NCBI GenBank assembly: GCA_964619125.1
Contig: CAZUCA010000001.1
Span: 51,058 to 115,057 of the forward strand
Direction of reading: 5' to 3'
Length of the DNA: 64,000 nt
Source: Owenweeksia sp964619125
GTDB taxonomy: Bacteria; Bacteroidota; Bacteroidia; Flavobacteriales; Schleiferiaceae
The notes under the pieces were generated by a model that saw nothing but the letters and a program-made list of their open reading frames with translations, had not been told where the DNA came from and made no database searches. Both the position numbers and the translations under genes were made by a program. Position 1 is the first letter of the stretch. Each line of letters starts with the position of its first letter. Below are positions 50,655 to 59,753 of the stretch, piece after piece.

Positions 50655-51731
50655 TCAGGCAATCGTTACATTATCATTCAGGTATACATCCTGAATCGAG
50701 TTAAGCAGCGCAATGCCGTCCTTCATTTCCTTTTGGAAGGCTTTACGGCCTGAGATCAGACCCTGGCCTCCGGCACGTTTGTTTACCACAGCGGTGGTAA
50801 CGGCCTGGCTCAGGTCGTCATCGGCCTTACCGGTAGAAGCACCACCGGAATTAATAAGACCGGCACGTCCCATATAGCAGTTGGCAACCTGGTAGCGGGT
50901 AAGGTCAATAGGGTTATCAGAGCTCAGCTCCGTGTATACTCTTTCGTCAAACTTACCGTAGCTGCTGTCGCCGGTGTTGAGGGCGCGATAGCCACCGTTG
51001 TTCTCGGGGAGCTTTTGCTTAATAATATCGGCCTGGATGGTTACGCCCAGGTGGTTGGCCTGGCCGGTGAGGTCAGCCGACACATGATAATCTTTATCCT
51101 TTTTAAAGGCAGAATTGCGGGTGTAGCACCACAAAATAGTAGCCATTCCCAGCTCATGGGCGTATTCAAAAGCTTCGGCCACCTCCTGGATTTGGCGGTT
51201 ACTTTCGTCAGAGCCAAAGTAAATGGTGGCTCCTACTGCTACCGCACCCATATTCCAGGCTTCACGAATGCTGCCAAACATGATCTGGTCGTGGGTATTG
51301 GGATAGGTCAGCAGTTCGTTGTGGTTGATCTTTACGATAAAGGGGATTTTGTGCGCGTACTTGCGGCTCACACTGGCCAGTACACCAAAAGTGGATGCCA
51401 CCGCATTACAGCCACCTTCCATGGCTAGTTTCACAATATTGCCGCCATCAAAGTAAATCGGGTTTTTGGCAAATGACGCACCAGCGCTATGCTCAATTCC
51501 CTGGTCTACCGGCAGGATAGAGAGGTATCCGGTACCGGCCAGTCTGCCGTGGTTGTACAGACTCTGCAGGCTGCGAAGTACCTGGGGGCTGCGGTTGCTG
51601 TCGGCAAAAACGCGGTCAACAAAATCATTGCCGGGCAGGTGCAGCATCGATTTGTCAATGGTTTTGCTGGTGTGGTTTAACAGGCGATCTGCGTCAGCGC
51701 CAAGCAGTTCGGCAATCTTATCAAGATTCAT
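50655..51731 (-). CDS. fbaB: Class I fructose-bisphosphate aldolase (FbaB/DhnA type)
   Basis: 358 residues. The DhnA-type TIM barrel shows SILPVDQGIEHSAG near residue 95, PFIVKINHNELLTYP, VAVGATIYFGSDE and VTIQADIIKQKLP, where the last Lys region is the probable Schiff-base site. It cleaves fructose-1,6-bisphosphate in glycolysis or forms it in gluconeogenesis without a metal. It has its own -7 element TAAATTTG at 51795-51788. Confidence 0.92.
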   Translation of the reverse strand: MNLDKIAELLGADADRLLNHTSKTIDKSMLHLPGNDFVDRVFADSNRSPQVLRSLQSLYNHGRLAGTGYLSILPVDQGIEHSAGASFAKNPIYFDGGNIVKLAMEGGCNAVASTFGVLASVSRKYAHKIPFIVKINHNELLTYPNTHDQIMFGSIREAWNMGAVAVGATIYFGSDESNRQIQEVAEAFEYAHELGMATILWCYTRNSAFKKDKDYHVSADLTGQANHLGVTIQADIIKQKLPENNGGYRALNTGDSSYGKFDERVYTELSSDNPIDLTRYQVANCYMGRAGLINSGGASTGKADDDLSQAVTTAVVNKRAGGQGLISGRKAFQKEMKDGIALLNSIQDVYLNDNVTIA

Positions 51732-51787
51732 TGATAGCGTTTTTAATGTTGGTATTTGATTTTTTTAAAAGTGCCTCTATAAGGGGG

Positions 51788-51795
51788 CAAATTTA
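51788..51795 (-). promoter_or_regulatory. Aldolase promoter -7 element
   Basis: TAAATTTG on the minus strand matches TAnnTTTG, 57-64 bases upstream of the aldolase ATG. Confidence 0.5.
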
Positions 51796-51813
51796 TAATA
51801 AAATAGATGGGGA

Positions 51814-54156
51814 CTAGAAAGGATATCCCAACGCAACGTGATAGCTGAAGTTTTTAGGAATATTCGGGGTTTCGGTAAAGAGTACCCATTCCCGCCCTTC
51901 ACTGATCAGACCTGGATCGCGCACTTTAACACCCATGTCAAAACGGATTACAAAAAAATCGAGGTCAATGCGCAGGCCGATACCGGTGCCAACAGCCAGT
52001 TCTTTATATAAGGCCTCCATGCTCAACTCGGTCTGATTGTTTTGCAGTCCCCCGGTGTACCACACGTTTCCTGCGTCTATAAACAGGGCTCCTTTCAGGC
52101 TGGAAAAAATGGGAAAGCGATATTCACTGTTTAATAGTAGTTTGAAGGTACCGGTGGCAAAAGTAGTATCGGTACCCTTGTCATAATTGGTGTTATACTG
52201 GGTGCCGGCGCCCAGGCGGTACGGCGCCCAGGCCCTGAGGTCATTACTGCCGCCCATAAAGTAGTATTTTGAAAAAGGAGGTACTCTTACTTCCTGATCG
52301 TCTCTTTGAAAGTGGCTGTTGCCATAGGGGAGGATGTAGCCGCTGAAGATGCGGTTTACCCAACTATGCTCAGGATCAAAATTCCAGTAATAGCGGGCAT
52401 CCCCCTCCAGTTTTAAATATTGATAGTAGGGCACTCCAAAGAATTCATTCGGTCCATCCGTCACCGTTTCGCCCGCATTGGTGAGCTGGTCAATTAGCTG
52501 AGAGGTGTTGCCGGCTACCTCCACATTACCGGTAAAAAAGCGGTGGTTTACCAGATTGGGATCCAGCTGTTCATTATAGGTATAGGAGTAGCGGGTGGCT
52601 GAAATAAACTCGGAGGTAAAGGCAGCCTGCTGAATGTCAGTAAGACGGTCGAAAAAGTCAGGGTCAATATTATCGAGGCGTGAGTAGGTGAGGTCAAAGA
52701 GGTTAATCTGATGATATTTCCGCTGACTTTGCCGCCATTGATAACTGAGGCCGGTGCGAAAGGTGAGGCGCTGAAATTCATCACGCTTAAGCTGGCTTAC
52801 CGATCCGTTAATAAGGCTGGTGGGTTGCATCCGTTTGGGTACCAGGCCCACGGTGTTGAAGGGTAAGAGGAAGCGCGGAAATTTAAGGTTTGCCTCGGCG
52901 CCCACTTCTACCGTGGTGGAAGTGGGACGATCGGGATCGTTGGTCGGTTGTTTTTCTACCCCGGCATTGAATTTTATCTGCAGGCGCTCGCCGGCCTTAA
53001 AGAGGTTGCGGTTTACATAACCTATCCCTACCCTGCCACCGAAGTAACTTACATTGGTGGTGGTTATCTCAGGCTCAAAGGTCAGGGTTCGCTTTTCCAG
53101 CGGACTGAGATTAATAACCGCATTGAGCAGCGGTCCGGTGGAGTCACTACCAGCCGCTACGAAGGTTACCTCGCTCAACTGAAAGGCATTATAGCTCACC
53201 AGGTGACTATAGGTTTCCCGCACCGCTTTGGAGGAGTAAATCTGGCCGGGGCGGAAGTGAATGGCATCGGTAAGATAACGGGGCTTGTAGCCTAAAGTGT
53301 CATAGGCTATCAGGTAGTTTCTGTATTCGAGCGTGTCCTGGGGGGAGCTGCGAATACTATAGTTCTTGTCAGGTTGAATGTACACTTTGTTAATCCGGTA
53401 GCGGCGATGGTCAGTGTACAGGGTGGAATCACCTGCTTCCACCGGTTTTTGGCTGATCACCATTTTTACCGTCACACTATCGCCGGGCTGTACGGTATCG
53501 GCTTCGTAGAGGATAAGCCCTTTGTTGAACCCGTAAAAGCCATCATTGCGAAAGAGTGCAGCCAGGCGATCGCGCTCATCGTCGAGCAACTCGGCATTAT
53601 AGGGCTCTCCCACCTCCAGCAGGCTCTCCTCCGCATGCTTTGCCACCAGATCAAGCAGGGCGGGGGTTTCAATTTCGTAACTATAGTTGTTTACATAGTA
53701 GCGCTTGCCGGTTTGGATGAAGTAGTTCACTGCCGCCTTCCGTTTGCCGGCCTTAATGGAATCTATGCGATAGCTGCTACTGGCATTAAAATAGCCATTG
53801 TTGAAGTACCAGACCCGCAATTGCTTGGCGCCGGTGTACACTTTAGAAGTATCAAGAATTTCGGGCGCATCACCCAGCTTGCTGAAAATATTTTTCTCCT
53901 TACCATTGCCAATGTTGTATACCGCGAGGCCCGGGGCAAGATAAAAGCCAAATCCCTCGGTAAAAACCCAGATGCCGCTGTTGGGCTCTTGCTTCAGAAT
54001 ATCGTAGGCCTTGGCGGGGGCACCTTTCTCACTGTTTACGTGAATATTGTTGTCCCACAGCAACAGCCGGCCTTCCGGGACGTGTTTGGTGTATTTACAG
54101 GAGGGTAGGAGAAAATACAGGCTGGCGGCCAGAATTATGTAGAGCTTTTTTATCAA
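51814..54156 (-). CDS. BamA/TamA-family outer-membrane assembly lipoprotein (TamL-like)
   Basis: About 780 residues, probably starting with TTG at 54156: no ATG or GTG follows the promoter before the lipoprotein signal LIKKLYIILAASLYFLLPSC (Cys20). This is followed by KYTKHVPEGRLLLWDNNIHV and POTRA-like repeats over about 400 residues. A C-terminal Omp85 barrel follows with YYFMGGSNDLRAWAPYRLG near residue 660 and LFIDAGNVWYTGG. Bacteroidota use such a lipidated TamA-like protein (TamL) with TamB in envelope biogenesis. TamB is not adjacent here. Confidence 0.87.
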   Translation of the reverse strand: MIKKLYIILAASLYFLLPSCKYTKHVPEGRLLLWDNNIHVNSEKGAPAKAYDILKQEPNSGIWVFTEGFGFYLAPGLAVYNIGNGKEKNIFSKLGDAPEILDTSKVYTGAKQLRVWYFNNGYFNASSSYRIDSIKAGKRKAAVNYFIQTGKRYYVNNYSYEIETPALLDLVAKHAEESLLEVGEPYNAELLDDERDRLAALFRNDGFYGFNKGLILYEADTVQPGDSVTVKMVISQKPVEAGDSTLYTDHRRYRINKVYIQPDKNYSIRSSPQDTLEYRNYLIAYDTLGYKPRYLTDAIHFRPGQIYSSKAVRETYSHLVSYNAFQLSEVTFVAAGSDSTGPLLNAVINLSPLEKRTLTFEPEITTTNVSYFGGRVGIGYVNRNLFKAGERLQIKFNAGVEKQPTNDPDRPTSTTVEVGAEANLKFPRFLLPFNTVGLVPKRMQPTSLINGSVSQLKRDEFQRLTFRTGLSYQWRQSQRKYHQINLFDLTYSRLDNIDPDFFDRLTDIQQAAFTSEFISATRYSYTYNEQLDPNLVNHRFFTGNVEVAGNTSQLIDQLTNAGETVTDGPNEFFGVPYYQYLKLEGDARYYWNFDPEHSWVNRIFSGYILPYGNSHFQRDDQEVRVPPFSKYYFMGGSNDLRAWAPYRLGAGTQYNTNYDKGTDTTFATGTFKLLLNSEYRFPIFSSLKGALFIDAGNVWYTGGLQNNQTELSMEALYKELAVGTGIGLRIDLDFFVIRFDMGVKVRDPGLISEGREWVLFTETPNIPKNFSYHVALGYPF

Positions 54157-54181
54157 GTTTGTCCGATATTCACTAAAAACG

Positions 54182-54189
54182 CAAAGGTA
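54182..54189 (-). promoter_or_regulatory. tamL-like gene promoter -7 element
   Basis: TACCTTTG on the minus strand, 26-33 bases before the proposed TTG start. It lies within the longer open frame, which begins at a TTG at 54210, so that start is excluded. Confidence 0.65.
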
Positions 54190-54196
54190 AGAGCTT

Positions 54197-54904
54197 ATGC
54201 CATCCCGCAATCAGCAAAAATTGTTGCGCAAACTTACAAATCGCAAGCATCGTTGGCAGCAACAGCTGTTTGTGGCCGAAGGTCGGAAAGTAGTAAAGGA
54301 ATTACTTGATGCTGGCCTTAAAGCAGAATTTCTGCTTAGTGACCAGCCGCAGCTATGGCCCGGGGCAATGGAGATAAGCAGTGCCGAATTAAGGGAGCTC
54401 AGTCAGCTGGAGCAGGCCGATGAAGTGCTGGGGGTTTTCCCCTTTCCCGCTTTCGCAGCAGGGCCCGCTGGTTTCAGCCTGGTGTTGGATGGACTTAAAG
54501 ACCCTGGCAACCTGGGGACCATTATCCGTAGCAGTGACTGGTTTGGAGTGAAAGAAGTTTTTTGTGTGAACGGAACCGTAGATGCCTACAATGCCAAATG
54601 TGTGCAAAGCAGCATGGGGAGTATTGCCCGGGTAAAGATCACTTATGGCGAGCCCGAGACGATAGCCGCTTCTCTGTCAGGGCATCAATTGTTGGTAGCT
54701 GATATGCAAGGTGAGAGCCTCTATGAGCTAAAGCCCGATACTAATACTGCTCTGATAATGGGAAGCGAATCTCATGGTCCCTCTCCATTCTGGAAGCAAC
54801 GTGCCCGGGCCGTTACTATTCCCCGCAAAGGGGGCAGTAGTACCGAAAGCCTCAATGTGGCCATCGCCACCGCCATTATGCTGGACAGACTTAGCCCTGG
54901 CTAG
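54197..54904 (+). CDS. SpoU/TrmH-family RNA 2'-O-methyltransferase
   Basis: 235 residues. The N-terminal substrate-binding part (RKHRWQQQLFVAEGRKVVKELL) is followed by the SPOUT knot: LDGLKDPGNLGTIIRSSDWFGV, ALIMGSESHGPSPFW and IPRKGGSSTESLNVAIATAIML, the three SpoU motifs. Methylates ribose in rRNA or tRNA with SAM; the exact target is unknown. It is divergent from the TamL-like gene, and its end overlaps the convergent exporter gene by 14 bases. Confidence 0.92.
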   Translation: MPSRNQQKLLRKLTNRKHRWQQQLFVAEGRKVVKELLDAGLKAEFLLSDQPQLWPGAMEISSAELRELSQLEQADEVLGVFPFPAFAAGPAGFSLVLDGLKDPGNLGTIIRSSDWFGVKEVFCVNGTVDAYNAKCVQSSMGSIARVKITYGEPETIAASLSGHQLLVADMQGESLYELKPDTNTALIMGSESHGPSPFWKQRARAVTIPRKGGSSTESLNVAIATAIMLDRLSPG

Positions 54905-55757
54905 CTGCCAGTTGCTGGTTTTTGCGTTTGTGGGCTTTGTAAATAACATTGATAATCACTCCTGCCAGTACCATCGCTATACCCGCCAGGGCCATAGGCT
55001 GGTAACTTACCCCAAAAATAAAGAAGTCGAAACCCAGGGCGAAGATGATACCGAGGTATTTAAGGCCGGTAATTTCATTGGCTTCGGCATTTTGCAGGGC
55101 CTTGGTCATATAGATCTGTGCTATTTGGGTAAGTACTCCCATCAGCAATAGAAGAGCCCATTCCCGGCCAACAGGCGTCACCCAGTTAAAAATGCTGATC
55201 ACCGCCATTACCGGAGTGGCCAGCAGAGGGAAGTAGAATACCACCACCAAAGGGTGATCGCTGTCTTTTACTTTACGGATGCAGTTGTAAGCCAGTCCGG
55301 CAAAGGCGGCGGAGCCGATACCCATCAAAAAGAGAGGTAGACTGATATTGGGATCAAATCCCTTGATGACAAAAATGCCTGCAAAGGAGATAAGGAAGAA
55401 AAACCATTGCAGGGGCAATACCTTCTCGCGCAGCATGAAAATGGCGAAGAAAGCGGTGAATATCGGGGAAAGGTATTGAATGGTGATAGCTGAGCCCAGC
55501 GGTAACTCCTGCAGGGTGTAAAAAAAGAGGGATAGGGCCGTAACGCCAAATACTCCCCGCAGGATCAAATACTTTTTATTGTTGCCAAAAAGGCTGAGGT
55601 TGCGACGGCGTATCATCCAGGCGGAAATCACGAAGGATATAAGGCTGCGAAACAGCACCAACTCAGTGGCAGGCAGGCGTCCCAGAAATTTTACCGTCAG
55701 GTTCATCAGCGCAAAGCCCAGCACCGATATCAACATATAGCCCAGCGCTTTTTTCAT
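54891..55757 (-). CDS. EamA/DMT-family transporter
   Basis: 288 residues with ten predicted membrane segments in two EamA halves (LGYMLISVLGFALMNLTVKF at the start; IGSAAFAGLAYNCIRKV in the second half). Typical of RhaT/RarD-like drug or metabolite exporters of the inner membrane. The substrate is unknown. A weak -7 element TTCCTTTG lies about 27 bases upstream. Confidence 0.88.
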   Translation of the reverse strand: MKKALGYMLISVLGFALMNLTVKFLGRLPATELVLFRSLISFVISAWMIRRRNLSLFGNNKKYLILRGVFGVTALSLFFYTLQELPLGSAITIQYLSPIFTAFFAIFMLREKVLPLQWFFFLISFAGIFVIKGFDPNISLPLFLMGIGSAAFAGLAYNCIRKVKDSDHPLVVVFYFPLLATPVMAVISIFNWVTPVGREWALLLLMGVLTQIAQIYMTKALQNAEANEITGLKYLGIIFALGFDFFIFGVSYQPMALAGIAMVLAGVIINVIYKAHKRKNQQLAASQG

Positions 55758-56023
55758 TGGTGGGGAGGTGTCGCAGTTTGAAGCGGCAAAGGAAGGGAAT
55801 TATTGAAAGACGGAGGGGAAGGGGGCAGTTCGAACTTCGAAATTTGAAAGGTGGGGGGCGGTATTAGGTAGACCGTATTAGTTGGAAAGTATCAGGATTG
55901 GCGCGGGGGTTTGCCTTAAAACCATCCAAAGCCATAGAAATGGGGTGTTCCACCTTAAAACCCCGTCTGCCAGCTGGCACTGACCATTGGGGCAGGCTTG
56001 AACCTTGAACTTTCAGCTACACC

Positions 56024-57088
56024 TTAAAGCCACTTCTTACGCTTGAAATAGAGCAACATGGTAAGAGCTACCAGAACTACCACGCCCCAAAACAGCGGGT
56101 AGGCAAAACGGTACTCCAATTCAGGGAAATGCTGAAAGTTGGTGCCATATACCCCGGCAAAGAAGGACAGGGGAATAAAAATCGCCGAGAAAATGGTGAG
56201 TACCCTCATAATGTCATTCATCTTGGCACTAACGTTACTGTGGTAAATTTGGAGGTAATCATTGAGCACTACCCGGTAAGCTTCTACCGATTCTATGGCG
56301 TGGATCACCAGGCCATTTAGGTCAGAGTAAAAAGGCAGCACCTTTTGCCTGCGAATAAAGGGTGTTTGGCTTCGCAACAGGGTATACATCAGATCCTTTA
56401 CCGGCTTTACCACTTTGAGGATATAGTGAAGTTCACGTTTGTAGAGGTTGATCATCTGCAATACCTCCTCATCAGGATCTTCCAGTACTTTGAGTTCCAG
56501 GTCGTCGATTTTGCCGCCCAGGTGCTCAATCATATAAATGTAATTATCAACAATAGAGTCCAGCAGGGCATAAGTGAGGTAATCAGAACTGTTTTTGCGC
56601 AGGTTACCATGGGGGTTTTGCAGTCGCTTGCGCACAGGGTCAAAGGTGTCGCCAGGCTCCTCCTGGAAACTGATGAGCGAATCCTCCTTAAGAACAAAGC
56701 TCACCTGTTCGCTCAGCACCTTGCTTTCCTGCTCATCAAAACGCAACATTTTCAGGGTGAGAAAGGCGTGCTCCTCAAACTCCTCAAATTTGGCGCGGTG
56801 GCCGGTGTTCATCACATCCTCCATCGCCAGTGGATGTATTTTAAGGCGCTGTTCCAATTGCTCCATAAAAGCTGCATCATCCACCCCCATCACATTGTAC
56901 CATTGCTTTTTGTGAGGATCATTTTTAGGTACATTGTCCACCTTTATGAATTCGGCCTCCGAAATACCTTCCTGGTCATAAGCGATGTATTCAACGGTAG
57001 GATGATCTACCTTTTTGGTGCCAATAAATACCAGGGAGCCGGGAGGCAGACCTTTGTTTTCAATGCGGTTTTTAAAAAAGCGAGCCAT
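56024..57088 (-). CDS. CorA-family divalent cation channel with altered GMN motif
   Basis: 354 residues. A long cytoplasmic N-terminal domain with a helical stalk, then two membrane segments at the C-terminus (LTIFSAIFIPLSFFAGVYG and PLFWGVVVLVALTMLLYF) and a basic tail KRKKWL. The family signature GMN is here GTN (315-317), and the following loop reads FQHFPEL instead of the usual NMPEL. The GMN loop forms the Mg2+ selectivity filter in CorA, so ion choice may differ (for example Zn2+ or Co2+, inference). Confidence 0.88.
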   Translation of the reverse strand: MARFFKNRIENKGLPPGSLVFIGTKKVDHPTVEYIAYDQEGISEAEFIKVDNVPKNDPHKKQWYNVMGVDDAAFMEQLEQRLKIHPLAMEDVMNTGHRAKFEEFEEHAFLTLKMLRFDEQESKVLSEQVSFVLKEDSLISFQEEPGDTFDPVRKRLQNPHGNLRKNSSDYLTYALLDSIVDNYIYMIEHLGGKIDDLELKVLEDPDEEVLQMINLYKRELHYILKVVKPVKDLMYTLLRSQTPFIRRQKVLPFYSDLNGLVIHAIESVEAYRVVLNDYLQIYHSNVSAKMNDIMRVLTIFSAIFIPLSFFAGVYGTNFQHFPELEYRFAYPLFWGVVVLVALTMLLYFKRKKWL

Positions 57089-57148
57089 AGTTGGTCAGTC
57101 TGATTTTGCCGGTTAAGCTACAAAGCACAAGCTACAAACTAAAATAGT

Positions 57149-57643
57149 TCAAAGTGACCGCTCAGCAGCCCTCCGGGCTGGCTGTGACCATCTTATTTTT
57201 ACTGTCTTTAAAGCCTTGGTTTCCTGAGTTTCTCCTTCGCATAAACGGAAACCATTTTTTAAGTAAAAGCCAAGGGGAGACCGGTAAACTTGGCCATTGG
57301 CCTTTAAGTAATCGCTGGCGGTAACCACCCAGCCCTGCAGTGAGCGCAGGCCTGAACGACCCTTGTTCAACAGACGGCGGCCATAGCCGCGCCCTTGCAG
57401 GCTGTGGTCAATGATCATGGCAAAATTACGGGTGTTATCACGGATAAAATCAAAGTACCAGCCCCTTATATTTTCATCAGTATCGCAAAGCAGCAGATGC
57501 CGGTGGTCCTCCAGTTTACTTAAGTAGGCTTCCAATGCGGCCGGTGACTCAAGCATGATGTCACCGGGATACTCCCGGTTCCACAGCGATCTGATTTGTT
57601 CCTTTTGCAACCGGCTTAAGCGCGTGGCTTCAATAATATTCAT
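57149..57643 (-). CDS. GNAT-family N-acetyltransferase
   Basis: About 164 residues from the ATG at 57643 (MNIIEATRLS); a GTG at 57661 would overlap the preceding gene by 11 bases. The acetyl-CoA site is HSLQGRGYGRRLLNKG, followed by the beta-bulge region GWVVTASDYL and FYLKNGFRLC. The substrate is unknown. It follows a small secreted-protein gene by 7 bases, so the two may be co-transcribed. Confidence 0.8.
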   Translation of the reverse strand: MNIIEATRLSRLQKEQIRSLWNREYPGDIMLESPAALEAYLSKLEDHRHLLLCDTDENIRGWYFDFIRDNTRNFAMIIDHSLQGRGYGRRLLNKGRSGLRSLQGWVVTASDYLKANGQVYRSPLGFYLKNGFRLCEGETQETKALKTVKIRWSQPARRAAERSL

Positions 57644-57650
57644 TAATCGC

Positions 57651-58094
57651 TTATTTGCCACTGGCTGCCGCCAGCTTCACTTCGCTCCAGCTATCACCTA
57701 TTCGCTGTAATACGGCTGCGAACATATCGGCATCCTCGCTGCTTTCAAGCTCCTTAAAGAGGAGATGCATCTCACCACGCAGGTGTGGGTAGCGATCGGT
57801 TACGCTGAGCATATCATACCAGGCGCCCTGGTGTTTGCGGAAAGCGCTGGTGAAGTCGCTTGGGCAACCACCGAAATCGAGGGCGTCGAGTGCCTTGAGA
57901 TACTCATTGATGCTTACGCTGAGGCTGCTGGTCTCACAGGCGTGATTGCGAAGGCGGCCGAGTGAATCATCGGCGGCAAGAATCTGCCGGATGCAGGTCG
58001 CCATATCATAGTGATAGGTGGCATTCTGGCTAAACCCGGTTGTGGGCAGTAAAAGGGTGGAAAGAAAAAAGAGGCCGGTAAGTCGTAAAAGCAT
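57651..58094 (-). CDS. Hypothetical secreted protein, 147 residues
   Basis: Not recognised. The signal peptide MLLRLTGLFFLSTLLLPTTGFSQ is followed by a mostly helical, Cys-containing domain (C33, C53, C77 region) with no known motif. It is exported to the periplasm or beyond. It precedes the GNAT gene with a 7-base gap. Confidence 0.65.
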   Translation of the reverse strand: MLLRLTGLFFLSTLLLPTTGFSQNATYHYDMATCIRQILAADDSLGRLRNHACETSSLSVSINEYLKALDALDFGGCPSDFTSAFRKHQGAWYDMLSVTDRYPHLRGEMHLLFKELESSEDADMFAAVLQRIGDSWSEVKLAAASGK

Positions 58095-58190
58095 AAGGCA
58101 ATTTACTCACTTCGGAGGAAGTATTACCGGAGTAGCTTCAAAATTTAAATACCTGAAAAGGAAGCGGGCATTAGCCTTCCACCACAGCTG

Positions 58191-58385
58191 TTATAGTTTG
58201 CGGGAATGGATGCGCCTGAACAGGGCGGATAAATTTGAAGCGATCAGGAGAAAACCAGTGGCCAGACCAATAAAATTTGCTGAATTATTTTGCCAGGGGA
58301 GATTGGAATAGTCAAGGTATCGGAAAAAGATAAGGCCTACCAGGACAAAGTTGATAAGGGCAAGAGCCAGATTCAGATTTTTCAT
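58191..58385 (-). CDS. Small two-helix membrane protein, about 64 residues
   Basis: From the ATG at 58385: MKNLNLALALINFVLVGLIF forms one membrane helix and FIGLATGFLLIASNLSALF a second, with a basic tail RRIHSRKL. The pattern is a plausible small inner-membrane protein; no family is recognised. Isolated, so confidence is moderate. Confidence 0.5.
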   Translation of the reverse strand: MKNLNLALALINFVLVGLIFFRYLDYSNLPWQNNSANFIGLATGFLLIASNLSALFRRIHSRKL

Positions 58386-58527
58386 TAGGGTTAATAAACA
58401 CAAAGTTGGCGTACCAACCAACGGAGCATGAACTGAGGTGGGCAATGGCAATACTAGCTTACTTCGCCGGGCATTATAGGGGCTGTTAAGATGAAGCCCT
58501 GAGCTTTTGCATCTGCAGCAGGGTGAC

Positions 58528-58764
58528 TCAGCTCTCCGGCAGGGATTCGTACTGCCGTCGCTTCTCGTCCATCCATTGCTCCATCGCGCCCGGCTTTTTC
58601 ATCAGCTGTTTCATTTTCTCCATTGCTTCCAGATGGGCCTTATCATTTTCTTGCATCATCTTTTGACCGTGAATCTGACTCAGTTGGGCTATCTCCTCAA
58701 AGCTCTCCGCCTGAAAGCTCTGATCGCAGGCACCGCCCAATTGTCGGCAAGTCATACTTTTCAT
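58528..58764 (-). CDS. DUF1059-like small protein
   Basis: 78 residues. The start MKSMTCRQLGGACDQSFQAE matches DUF1059 proteins (two Cys in CRQLGGAC), and the rest is amphipathic helix rich in Met, Glu and Lys. Function unknown; the Cys pair could bind metal. A nested palindrome (58778-58820) lies immediately upstream. Confidence 0.75.
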   Translation of the reverse strand: MKSMTCRQLGGACDQSFQAESFEEIAQLSQIHGQKMMQENDKAHLEAMEKMKQLMKKPGAMEQWMDEKRRQYESLPES

Positions 58765-58777
58765 TTTTCACCGCATT

Positions 58778-58820
58778 GTGATTAATCCTCCTAAATTTAG
58801 GATTTTGCCATTTTAATCAC
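58778..58820 (-). promoter_or_regulatory. Nested palindrome upstream of the DUF1059-like gene
   Basis: An outer inverted repeat GTGATTAA/TTAATCAC encloses a perfect 14-base palindrome TCCTAAATTTAGGA (58789-58802). It sits 14 bases upstream of the start codon, so it is likely an operator. With no U-run it is a poor terminator. Confidence 0.5.
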
Positions 58821-58828
58821 AAGCAGGC

Positions 58829-59323
58829 TTATTTCACATGCTGTACCAGTGATTTGCGTTCGAGGTATTTGCCGATACGCTCTGGGGTGGTGGTAGTGGC
58901 AAATCGCTTCAGAGGCTTTCCATTCTGATCTACCAGAAACTTGGTGAAATTCCATTTGATATGGCCGCCCAGAAAACCGCTGAGCTTTCGTTTGAGAAAG
59001 CGAAAGATAGGATGGGCATTTTGACCATTGACATCTACTTTGGCAAACATGGGAAAGCTCACGCCGTAATTTACCTGGCAGAATTCTTCAATTTCTTTGG
59101 CGTTGCCAGGTTCCTGGCCGCCAAACTGGTTACAGGGAAAGCCAAGTACCACCAAACCCTGATCCTTATACTGCTGGTATAATTTTTCGAGGCCCTCAAA
59201 CTGGGGAGTGAAGCCACACTCGCTGGCGGTATTGACAACCAATATTGTTTTGCCTTTATACTTATCCATACTCAGACTTTCACCTTGCAGGGTTTCAGCC
59301 TCAAACTGGTAGAAATTACTCAT
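58829..59323 (-). CDS. Glutathione peroxidase-family thiol peroxidase
   Basis: 164 residues. The peroxidatic site is Cys36 (VNTASECGFTPQFEGL), with the catalytic Gln in GFPCNQFGGQEPG (60-73) and Trp124 in KWNFTKFL: the Cys/Gln/Trp triad. It uses Cys, not selenocysteine. Bacterial members commonly use thioredoxin. Cytoplasmic. Its start overlaps the DoxX gene end by 8 bases. Confidence 0.95.
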   Translation of the reverse strand: MSNFYQFEAETLQGESLSMDKYKGKTILVVNTASECGFTPQFEGLEKLYQQYKDQGLVVLGFPCNQFGGQEPGNAKEIEEFCQVNYGVSFPMFAKVDVNGQNAHPIFRFLKRKLSGFLGGHIKWNFTKFLVDQNGKPLKRFATTTTPERIGKYLERKSLVQHVK

Positions 59324-59753
59324 GAGGGGTTTTTGATTTTGAAATTATCACATTAAGAGCTCCGCTGCTCCACAGCGCCCACCATATCAGCAGCGGCTGA
59401 AAGAACAATCGCAGCAGGCGGGCCCGGTCGGTATTTAAGCCAAAAGCATCGGTGCCGTTGAGGTATTGCGCTATGTTGCCGGGGAAGATAAGCAGGTAAA
59501 ACAGGGCCAGGGTAAGACCCACCCAAACTTTATAGCGAATAAGAAAAATCATCGCCAGGCCCAGGGCCATCTCAACCATTCCCGACAGTATTACCACCAG
59601 ATCCTTGCTCAGGGGCATCCAGTCGGGTACCTGGGCCTGAAACTCCTGCCGCTGGAAACTAAAGTGACCCAGGGCAGCCAGCAGCATCAGGCTGCCCAGG
59701 GCTACCCGGGCTATATTTTGCCTACGGCCGGTGCCGGTGTTGGGTGGAAGCAT
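59316..59753 (-). CDS. DoxX-like membrane protein
   Basis: 145 residues with four membrane segments (VALGSLMLLAALGHF; LVVILSGMVEMALGLAMIFL; VWVGLTLALFYLLIF; LLIWWALWSSGALNVII), the DoxX/SURF4-like pattern. It overlaps the peroxidase gene by 8 bases, suggesting a shared role in redox or thiol homeostasis (inference). Confidence 0.8.
   Translation of the reverse strand: MLPPNTGTGRRQNIARVALGSLMLLAALGHFSFQRQEFQAQVPDWMPLSKDLVVILSGMVEMALGLAMIFLIRYKVWVGLTLALFYLLIFPGNIAQYLNGTDAFGLNTDRARLLRLFFQPLLIWWALWSSGALNVIISKSKTPHE

Noticed and set aside
55758..56023. Gap between the DMT exporter and CorA genes with scattered TTCGAA/TTTGAA-like words
   Set aside because: No stable hairpin, promoter pair or coding frame convincing enough to call.
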